A stretch of DNA of 64,000 nt from Nipponacmea schrenckii (Eukaryota > Mollusca > Gastropoda > Lottiidae). The position numbers and the translations under genes are program-made. The DNA lies in the NCBI GenBank assembly GCA_030562195.1, contig JAUJPP010000011.1:8122001-8186000 (forward strand), in the 5' to 3' direction. The notes under the pieces were generated by a model, which saw only the letters and a program-made list of their open reading frames with translations, made no database searches and was not told where the DNA came from. Position 1 is the stretch's first letter, and the number at the start of each line of letters is the position of its first letter. Below, piece by piece: positions 54,823 through 64,000 of the stretch.

Positions 54823-57800
54823 ATGGAAGATCAAAAGATATTAAAGAAAAACCGCATCCCAATCAAGACAGTGAAAAAGAGTAAAGTTTTAGATTTTGCC
54901 ACCAGACTTCGGTCGAGTTCGAGGGAAAATACAGCCCAATTAAAAGATTCGTTAGACCAATTATCCCCCGACTTTCAGACAGAAAATGGTCTCTTGAAGC
55001 GACCGATCCATCACATAACTGGTAAAGAGAATGTTAATTTGAAATGTAAGGAGCCTGGCAATAAGGTCGAGTCTCTCAAACCATTAGCGTCAGTGAAAGA
55101 AAATCAGAAAATTGGACAAAAAACAGGCCTGGGTGGTTTCTTAAAAACTAAATTGTTTAAACGAAATTTCCAACAAGTGGTCGACTCGAAATTAAGCGAA
55201 GAAAAACCCATCAACTGTTTTCAAGATGATGTACCAGATTCACCACGGAGTAGGAAAGATCTTTATGAGAAGTCTTTGGAAACTAAGGCTAGTTCTTCAC
55301 CCAAAACTATCAAGAAACCTGAACCAACAATTACAAGTCAACCTCAGTTGAGTTCCAGTCCCCAGAATTCCGTTCAATCTACAGCTAGTATAGATGAAGG
55401 TCCCATCATCAGAAAGACTATCCCGGTAGCTAAAGAGGCTAAACTTGAACCAAGCCCGGTCATCCAAAAGAAAGTAGCCGAAACCCCCACCAATCCCACA
55501 AGCGAGCCAAAAACACCACAATATTCGCCAGGACCACCTGTAAATCATCAACAAGAAGTCCATACCATCCTTACCGAAGCCACCATCGACACTAGCTACA
55601 ACCAATCATAAACCCACTATCAATAAGTTCGGATTCGGAAACAACTTAAAATCTCACAAACCCTTAGCAAAAACATCCTCGGACGTCATTTCAGATGGAC
55701 GGAGCTGTGAAAAAATGCTAGGAAATATTACGTCAAAGTTTATCGGATACAACGCGCATGGTCAGAAAGGAAAATCAACTGTAAATAGCAAACAAATTGA
55801 CAAAAACAATGCGGCGAAAGTTGACACAAAACAAACTGTTAGTGTAGTGAATAAATTTGGTTTCAATGCAAGCGATAATAAGTCCGTGTGTGATTCCAAT
55901 AGCGATCTGGTACGTTCCGACAGTAATCATAAAGACGTTTCTCAGAAATCGAATGGGAACTTTAACAAAACTCATACTGTAATGGTACCCACTATAACAT
56001 TAAATTCCTCGAGTACTGAGACAACTTGTTCAGAGATAAGCGTTGATGATAAAACACCTCCGCAATCGGCTGATAAACTTACACTTACTGAATTGTCTAA
56101 TCAGGAGATATGTGAAGGTGGAACTGCAAGGTGCCAAGTGCTATCTAATGTTATAAAACTCACGAAAAGTAACAGTTTTAACATAGGATATACTTCCACT
56201 ACTTGTAAAAATTCAGATCTACTTCCCTCTCTGAATTCTAGCCAAGATCAACAAAAATCTCAATCAAATTTAAAGAAAAGTGTATCATTTAGTAACGTAG
56301 AAATCGGTTCATATCATTCCAATCCTCGTTTAAACCGCGATATTGGACAGGTTAAAGGGATTTTAAAGAAAGGTTTAAACTCTGTGTGGAGCAGTGACAA
56401 TATTAGTGAACCACCTGTTCGGACTATTTTAAAGAAAAGTTCTTCGTTTACACATGGACAAAAACCGAACGCTACTAAAGAAGAATCCGGACTCCGAAAA
56501 GCAGTATCGTTTAATCTTGGCAAGAACACCCACCATATATTTACCAAGGACGGTGATATTGAACCGAGCGAAGAAAAACCGGCGATCACGAGTCAGCAGA
56601 AGCCAGATCGATCGGAATCGCAGGATATTCGGGAAACTCCGGAGATTGACGAACATCCGTCAGAAACGAATGTTCCACAGACCAGACATGATATCTATAT
56701 GGCCGGACACTCACAACATGGATATACTAACATCACAACACCATCGGCATTAAAAATCAATTACGTTGGATTAGTGGATAATCATATGTATGAGTATTCC
56801 TCTAGTTCGTCGGATCAGGATAGTTTGGATGAAGTGGATTACTTACCTCAACAACAAGACGGAATTCGGTATGCCGGTGTATCGAGTAATTCCGGAAACG
56901 TGGCAAACCAGTCTGACAAGAGTGACACTGGAGAAAATTCGAGACTTTCTGTAAATACTATCAATGATGAAAAACCGATATTTTCGAAAAAGAGCTATGT
57001 GGAGGGTGGGGAAGGGCTACAAGGATTCCTCAAAAAACGCTCCAAGAAATGTGCGACTGCATCGTCGCTCACGTGTGCTGTGAGTGTCAAAGAACAAAAA
57101 TGTCATCAGAAGGATACACCTGGACCTAAAATAATATATTGCCCCAAAATGGAAACCACAGACAACACACTTTCTCAAGGTAAGGATTCTAAACCACCTA
57201 GAAGGGTTTCACCAACCAAACGGAATGGCAGTCCGTGCAAAGATGTTTCTGGTAATGCAACCAAAATTCCTGCAAATGGAAAGACATCTGTTCAGTCTAG
57301 ACTTCCGTGTAAAGGAAAGGCTAAGCCGCTTGGGACAAGCATTGGTTCGAAAAGCACATCAAAGGGGGTCCAGACATCACCTAAAAAAGACCCATCTTCT
57401 GAGATTAACCATAACACTGCAAAATGTGGCATTCCAATGGCTACCAAGAGTAAGAGTACGTCTCCCACGCCCAAGACGACGTCTTCTTCAAATTCTAAAG
57501 CTCCACACAGGTGTTTAATCCGGAACATAAACCAACAAGGTCCTCTAATGGATTATAGTAGTAAGGCACCTGAGGGACAAAACGATAAAAACTTATCTGA
57601 TAGTGAAAGCAAACACCGTAAATCTCACTCAAGCTTAAATACAGACACTTCACCGTGTAAATTTGGCAAACAAGGATTAGGACTAACAACAACCCCTTTA
57701 TCTAACTCTCACGGTAATGGCGATATGGGTCAGGTCACATCCTTTCAAGCCCCTGCACTCTTAGTCAATAATACACCAATAAAGACTGACGACCGGAAAC

Positions 57801-59278
57801 GAACCCAAAATTGTGGGGACATTGATGGTTTAACCACTTCACTAACAGATTGTCAAAGTTTCATAACTTCCTCGACATCTGACCTAAAGGAAGTCGGACA
57901 CGTGGTTGATATACAAGACAGAAACGACACCCAGAAATCGAAAATTAGCAGACGACATATTCCAACCGCCATTCCTTCCCGCGTGACTCCACAGAAACCA
58001 CTTGTAGCAGACGACAAAATAATACAAACGAATAACAACACGTGTGTTGGTGGCACGCGAGGAATTAGCGACAACAAAAATATAAGGGACAACCAATTAA
58101 GAGAACATTTTGGCGGTGATGAAAAATGTGTCAGTGAGCCAGGCTCAGTGATTGTGTTTAACAATGGTGTGGGTTTAGTTCAGGGCGTACATCGTGAAAA
58201 AAATGTTAATTTTGGAGAGCAATTATCACCGTTGTGTAACACAGTGCTCGGTAATAATAACATCGAACGAGAGAGGAATGTAGTTGTTCAAAACGTCCCT
58301 GAACAAACAGACTTGGATTTTTCTGATGATTCAATTGAATTCGACATCACTCGAGAGACCCATCAAGGACTTGTAGCAGACGAACATTCAGTTATCGATA
58401 AATATTCAAATTCGCGTGAAAGTGATATAAAAAGCGGTCATCGTGTACTGGATAATGTTAAAATTGTGAAACAAATAGATTCTAATATTTCTTCAAACGG
58501 TGTTATAATTACAAATCAGACAACAGTTTCACGTGCAAATGACATTCTCGTTCCAAATGAAGAATTTTCCAATTTCAAAACGTCAGATTCGTCTGATCCC
58601 AGGGCGAAATCAAAGTCGAAAATTGCTAAACCAATAAATAAATCATCGATCAAGGCGCTCTTGAAAAATACCAACACAGATTCCAAAGTTCCGACCAAAT
58701 CAAACCCGTCTGTTCAAGGTCATGACATTCGCGCACAAATTAATGGCGGGAACAAGATTGACGGCATTGGCGTTAACCAGAAACCAGACAGCATGGAACG
58801 GAAATGTAAGGAAAAACAAACGACAAAGGGAAGAATGCTATCTCGTGAGAGTAAGAATGACAAGTGTGAAGCTATTGACACCCCTGTCAATCAATTACAG
58901 ACTTTAAAGTTTACAAAGAAAACAAACCAACACGGTGCCAATTCGAAAAACCTGTTAATGACTTCTAAAATACCACGAAATGGAGGAATAAGAACTGGAG
59001 ATGGAATCCGTGATGAGAAACTGGATTGCATTCAATTATCAGGGGAGCCATTAGAAACGAAAACCAAGCCTGCAATTTCTAAAATAACTGTATCCAAGCA
59101 GACGGCAATTAAAACTAGTGGTACCAAAAGTGAAAGTACTGATATTGGTAATATGACACTGATTGCGCGTGCCTCACAGAATGATGACGTAACAACTATA
59201 CCAGGTGCTTTCACCAATGAAGATTACCATCTGAAAGGGGAAGGCAAGCATCCAACAATTTTCACTCGACAGACAAAA
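54823..59278 (+). CDS. Large Ser/Lys-rich disordered protein, first coding exon (one frameshift)
   Basis: The frame opens MEDQKILKKNRIPIKTVKKS. It closes at TAA 55609-55611, but the +1 frame is already open from about 55542 and carries on as one uninterrupted frame to 59278. A single indel between about 55542 and 55608 thus splits an otherwise continuous exon of about 1,485 codons. The protein is Ser/Lys/Asn/Thr-rich, without membrane segments or globular domains I can name. Recurrent short motifs are visible: ILKK/FLKK (several), K-x-V-x-F as KSVSF (56276-56290), KAVSF (56498-56512) and KNVNF (58199-58213), and [ST]-x-I-P as TKIP (57260-57271), TAIP (57964-57975) and SKIP (58964-58975). The first class is the PP1-docking type, the second the EB1-binding type, both known in cytoskeletal proteins. 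The exon ends in frame at RQTK before GTGAGT. Function is inference only. Confidence 0.85.
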
Positions 59279-60526
59279 GTGAGTAGAAATCAAAACTTTC
59301 TTAATATTCTATGTTGAAAAAATTATGACTAGTTGCAAAACATTCCGTTCTGAAACATTCCAAATTCCTGCCAAAATTATTGTAAAAACTGTTTGTTGCC
59401 AGACTGATTATGTAGTTAGAATACCTAGCTGTGTGTATGATGGATCTTACATAACAGTTTTGACAAGAAATCAGAATCAGCGAATATGTCAAATTTTTGG
59501 CACCCGTTTTGGAACCAGGTAGATTTGGTATAAAATGCCTAAGAACCTGCTGAATATCATGTTACTAGGTATTGTTTACAAATATTGTGACACAGCCTAT
59601 GCAAAATATATAAGCAACTTTTTTTAAGTACCTAGTGTCTCCAAAATCTAATGAATTTGGAAATTTGAGCAGAATTGTGGTCATGTTATCAAACAAGTAT
59701 GACATTGGCATATTTTGGCCTGAAAGTATGAGAAAATAAAGGGATGGTTGGGTTTATTATACCAGCCCAGTTGAAAATAGAAGATGTAAGAATTGTTAAG
59801 GAGGGGTAATTGATGCATTCAGGAGAAACTAGTAATAGTGAATTTCGCAGGCTGGTAGCTGATCAGTGATTAGTGCAGTGGGGAATGAGAATCTAGGGTT
59901 ATAATATATTTAGTTCTAAAGAGAAGGAAATTACAAACATCTGGAGCTTAGACTAATCAGTTCAACTTTCTCTTATTGATTTATTAATTTCAGTTTAAAA
60001 ATCTGTAAAGTTTTTTACAGAGAGTAGATAACAGGGATTTAGATGTGTTGATATTTCAGTGTGTGATATGTTCGGATTCAAATATGTTTTTCAAAAAAAC
60101 TTGGTATTAGGGGTGAAAGCTGACATTGTCTTGACTAGTACCGGCATAATAATTAGATGACATACTTAGATTGTTTCCAGTTCTGTTAGATATTGTGTAA
60201 AATGTATTAGCTATATAATCTTCTAGTGTGTTGGTGATAGGCAATACATGACATAGGCACTGGCCTTGGTACTGACTTCTTAATCTGCCTACTCTAGGAG
60301 TGGTAATGTTTTCTTGGTGGTAAAGTTTTCTGAAGGGGGGGGGGAAGTTTTCTAGAGGTTGTAAAGTTTTCTGGGAGTGGTAAAGTTTAATGGGGATGGT
60401 AAAGTCTTTTTGAGGTGGTAAAGTTTACTGGGGAGTCTGAAATTTTCCAAGCCTCTTAGAAAAAGTATAAAATTATTTCATAACCTCTTATTAACACGTT
60501 TCTTCTTATAAAGTTTCTTTTTGCAG
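59279..60526 (+). other. Phase-0 intron of the large gene
   Basis: Donor AAA|GTGAGT at 59279 and acceptor TTTCTTTTTGCAG ending at 60526. The upstream reading frame ends on a codon boundary and the downstream frame begins on one (GAT AGA GAG), so the joint keeps the frame. The 1,248-bp intron contains a G run near 60337-60345 and several repeats of GGTAAAGTTT near 60320-60430. No gene is seen inside. Confidence 0.8.
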
Positions 60527-63500
60527 GATAGAGAGAAAGCTGAAGGAAGGAATAAAAAGGTAGACCAAACTAGGAAACAAGAGACTGGAGAAGTTAAAGA
60601 TGAAATTTCAACAGAAAGTGATAATAAATCTACCTTGAAGAATGGTGTAGAAACAGAAATCGTGAAAAATAGATCACAGAAGAAAGTGAAAACTGTTAAT
60701 AAAAAGTGTTTTGATTCAAGTAAAACTGTGAAAAAACCTATAGTGAACATTAAACCTCAAGATACAAAGCTGCCTAAAAGACAAATTGTTAAAACTGAAT
60801 CCAAAGCAGCTGAAAAATATAATTCATCAGAAAATAGTGATGGGATCAACGATTCTAATATTTCTTCTAATAACATCTCCGTTCAGTCGTCAACTTCATT
60901 AAAATTACATGTTCAAGGTGAAAAAAGTGTGATCGCTGCAAAAAGTGAAAAGAACAAACATTTAGTAGAAAAAGAAGTTGTTTTCTCAGAGGACTGTGAA
61001 TTGATTCGAGATGTAACTTGTAAAGTAAACCACACTAACTATTCAAGTGCATCTCAAACCAGTTCTGAAATCGATGTATTAAGATCGGATCATGTCATTG
61101 TGTCTCCGTCAAGAATTCCAATTAAAAAGGGAAGTAGGAGTCGTGACAACAGTCAGTCTCCAAACCGAAGATCTCTCGGACATTTCATAAAATCTCATGT
61201 TAGTGAAAATAAGCAATCTAAATTAACATCTCTGTGTAAAATTCAATCTAAAAGTAATTCTGATGTTTTTGGAGATAAAGAAAAACAATGTTTATCGGAG
61301 CAGAAAATAAAGAGTAAGCCTACTCAAAGTGATTTATGTGATAACAAGGATTTGAATATAGAAGAAATATTCCCAATGCATTCTAATCAACAGAAAGGGT
61401 TTACCCAATCTCTTTCAATGTGTAATGATATTAAACGTGAGATGTTTAATAACAAGTTTATGAATAGTGAGGAAAATACTGGGTTAGTTTCTAGTGATTT
61501 AAATAGTGATAAGGGTGTATCAGGGTGTATTACAGCTAGAGATATTAAAAATAAGGAGTTGAGTTATAAGGAAGGATTAAATAATGAAAGTAAAGGTAAG
61601 ACAGTATGTAATAAGTGGAGTGAACCTGAGCTCTATGATATCATAAAGGAAACTTCACCTGGTGAAACAGAAAAGGAAGAACTGACTAAAAGCCAACTTG
61701 GTATATTTTCTACTGAACTTTCCCCAACTGATAGTGAGTCTAAAATTGAACAGTCTTTATCAAGAAAACATAATTCTTTAGAAGATAATTCAAGTGTTTT
61801 GTGTTCGGCTGAAAATAAACCTAGTGATAAGTTTCAGTTCTGTGATAAAAAGAATACAAATACTACAGAACGTGTCATTTTAAATTCAGAAAATAAGATA
61901 ATTAAAACCAGAGAGGCATGTGTCGAGGATTATGAGCGAAACTACAAAACTAGTAACCAGGACAACTCAAAAAAGGTAAATACAGTGAGGAGAAAATCCA
62001 AAACAAAACATGAAATTTGTCATACGAAATATTCAAACAATTTAAAAACAAAATCGGAGAAAATTTTAAACGAGTTTGACAGTAAATTGGATGATGATAG
62101 TGTACTGGTTTGTGAAAATGGAGTGATGAAATTAGTGGATAAAAGTGGTGGAATGGTGAAGAGTGGTCAGACAGCGGAAGATAGTTTACATTCAAACAAT
62201 ACAGATACAGACCACCATATGGGAGTAAATAGTGTATCAAATACTAAAGGAAACAAACATGGTCTGGTGGATCAATTAGCAGGAAATTCTGACCAGAGAA
62301 AAATGGCTAATGATAATAGGAAGCAGGCGCTAACTTCAGGGGGTCTGCAATCCACACAGGGCGTTTCAGGTAACCCTTCAACCAATAAATTCACCTCTAT
62401 CAAAGGTCAACTATCAAACAGTGAAACACACAGACAAATGATAGATAAAACAAGGGAGAAAACTCTTCAAGAACAAGCAGCTGGTGTGGAATTAAAGAAA
62501 GCAGACGACAGTTTTAATAGTTTTCAAGGTAACGATGACCTAATAGAAGGGTTATCACCAAGGGGTCATCAAGGAGAAATCCAATCGTCTGGTATCATAG
62601 CTGAGTCATTCAACAATAAACTAGCAGACAATGAAGAAGGAATAACAATAGCAGACAAAAAGAAGAGAAAATCAACGCAGAAATCTACAGAATGTAGTCC
62701 TAAATCAACTAGAAAATGGGATTCTAGTCCAACCCACATAAGACGGAACATCACCAGTCCACGACATGCCAGAAGGTCTGAAACCAGTCCGAAACATGCC
62801 AGGATAGAACAGCCAAGTTTGAAGAAATCTGTTTCAGTGGATGAAAGGGGCCATGAAGAATTAAGTCTGATGACTAAACTGGAAAGGTTGTCACGTGGAT
62901 TACCCATATATGACAAGAAAAGTCCGGAAATTCAACGCAGAGCCAAAAGTGCATCACCCGACATGGCAGATAAAAGAAGGAAACTGATTTCACCCTCCAG
63001 ACAGCCTTCATCACCAAAGCAACAAAGACAACCAAAAAGACCTTCTGATGTACAAATTTTACCAGAATGTTCAAAGGATTCAAAAATGTCACCTAAACGT
63101 TCACCAAGCAAGACATCTCATCCAGAGTCACCAATATGCCAAACAAATTCAAATCCTAGTTCACCAAAAGGGACCAAGAAAGCACCTGTGGAACAATCAA
63201 AAACCAAGAAAAATTCCAAATTATCGACGAATTCTGGTGAATCTCGAATTCCAATGACCAAGAAAACAAAAAATCCGGAAAAGATGAAATCTGTTACAAT
63301 TTGTGATACAAGATCTGCTTCACAATGTTCAACCAGGGAAAATTCTGTTGAGGATGATCGAATATCCAGAAATTCTGAAGCTTCTTTGAGATCTGAAATC
63401 AGCAGTAAGCTGTCTTCGTGGACCACAAGTGGTAAAACGGATGGAACTAGACCAAAATCCTCTTTAAGTCGAATGTCGAGGGAAAGTTCAGTTGAAGATG

Positions 63501-63894
63501 ACAGAATGTCAACAAATTCTGATACATCCTTCCCATCTTTCAGTTCCACTTCCAAAAGCTCCAGAACGGAATCCAAGTCATCCAGACAGATTCCAGTGTC
63601 TAAAAACAAGGGAACAAACATTGTGAAGACATCCGAAGATTCCTACACTCCCTCATCAACACGGGAAAGTTCTGTGGAAAGTCAACTGTCTTTTGCTTCG
63701 GATATTTCATCAATTTCATCAGTTTCAACGAGTGGCAAGACATCAAAAACTATTCCCCGGTTCGGAAAATCTGTTCCTACATCATCAACACCTAATAAAA
63801 AGACTGCAGAAAAGAAAGGTGCTTCTAAAACTGGTGTGAAACAAGTTGGATTGAAGAAACCTAAATCTACTAGGATGACTTCTTACTCTGAAAG
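60527..63894 (+). CDS. Large Ser/Lys-rich disordered protein, second coding exon (continues beyond window)
   Basis: The exon starts DREKAEGRNKKVDQTRKQ after a polypyrimidine acceptor. It stays open for 1,122 codons plus two bases, ending at AAAG|GTAAGA at 63894/63895 (phase 2), so a further exon lies to the right. The middle part is polar. From about 62690 it becomes basic with Ser-Pro repeats (SSPTHIRRN, TSPRHARRSE, TSPKHARIE) followed by LKKSVSVDE and SPKRSPSK. Two SRIP motifs lie at 61109-61120 and 63242-63253. The end has three diverged repeats headed [RS]-E-[NS]-S-V-E at 63335, 63479 and 63662 (48 and 61 residues apart), each followed by a Ser-rich S-x-x-S tail. The many SP sites suggest proline-directed phosphorylation. 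A basic, Ser/Pro-rich region with SxIP motifs is typical of microtubule plus-end binders. This is a hypothesis, not an identification. Confidence 0.85.
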
Positions 63895-64000
63895 GTAAGA
63901 CACTTGAAGTTATTTGAAATCTATTTATCCAAGGGTTGGAATGTGAAAATTGATGTGATATTATTTGTCAAGTGCTATGATTTTTATTACAACTACTATT
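63895..64000 (+). other. Start of the next intron of the large gene
   Basis: GTAAGA follows the exon directly and is a strong donor. The rest is AT-rich and non-coding to the window edge. Confidence 0.6.

Noticed and set aside
54823..55611. 262-codon ORF as a complete separate gene
   Set aside because: The +1 frame is open before its stop and continues with similar composition for over 1,200 codons, so one frameshifted exon is the simpler reading.

Overview
The window looks like nuclear DNA of an animal, most likely a marine mollusc or another lophotrochozoan. The signs are low coding density, strong AT richness, GT-AG introns, several LINE lineages, a DIRS-like element, Ty3/gypsy elements, MITEs and minisatellites. 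The assignment is inference from repeat content, not a species identification. Several AT-rich stretches (about 4.7-5.6, 6.2-6.9, 21.8-22.0, 23.3-24.0, 24.4-24.6 and 27.0-27.9 kb) look like noisy long-read consensus, so small frameshifts anywhere may be technical.

Layout. 1-2.4 kb: decayed DIRS-like retroelement on the minus strand (gag-like plus RT/RNase H). 4.7-6.9 kb: 41-bp satellite with a near-perfect core. 9.1-9.3 kb: short 38-bp array. 9.7-21.4 kb: a nest of one Ty3/gypsy family. One large copy (B, plus strand, about 10.86-19.88 kb) carries an LTR-like block, gag, protease, RT, RNase H and integrase. Its integrase C-terminus is fused to a PHD finger, and an extra downstream ORF sits in the env position. 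That ORF is a highly charged helix followed by a C2H2-like finger. Two shorter copies (A, minus strand; C, plus strand) flank it. Copy B is broken by a LINE insertion in gag and by a roughly 2-kb tandem-repeat element between protease and RT.

22-38 kb holds LINE RT and C-terminal remnants, a segment duplication with an inserted 480-bp Harbinger-like MITE, and a 2.55-kb DNA transposon with terminal inverted repeats and a decayed, unclassified transposase-like gene. 38.2-39.5 kb has two abutting minisatellites (37 bp and 39 bp). 39.8-40.8 kb has a second tandem-repeat element nested in a short dispersed repeat. 46.9-48.2 kb is a 21-bp minisatellite. The stretches 41-47 and 48-54 kb otherwise hold only dispersed repeats and foldbacks.

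The one convincing host gene starts near 54.5 kb on the plus strand and leaves the window at the right edge. It has two very large coding exons (54823-59278 and 60527-63894) joined by a phase-0 GT-AG intron. It encodes at least about 2,600 residues of low-complexity Ser/Lys-rich, probably disordered protein. The protein carries several [ST]-x-I-P and [RK]-x-V-x-F short motifs, which would fit a microtubule plus-end or PP1-binding scaffold; this is inference only. One frameshift near 55.54-55.61 kb splits the first exon.

The most unusual items are the integrase-PHD fusion with its env-position zinc-finger ORF, and the DNA transposon at 33.5-36.0 kb.
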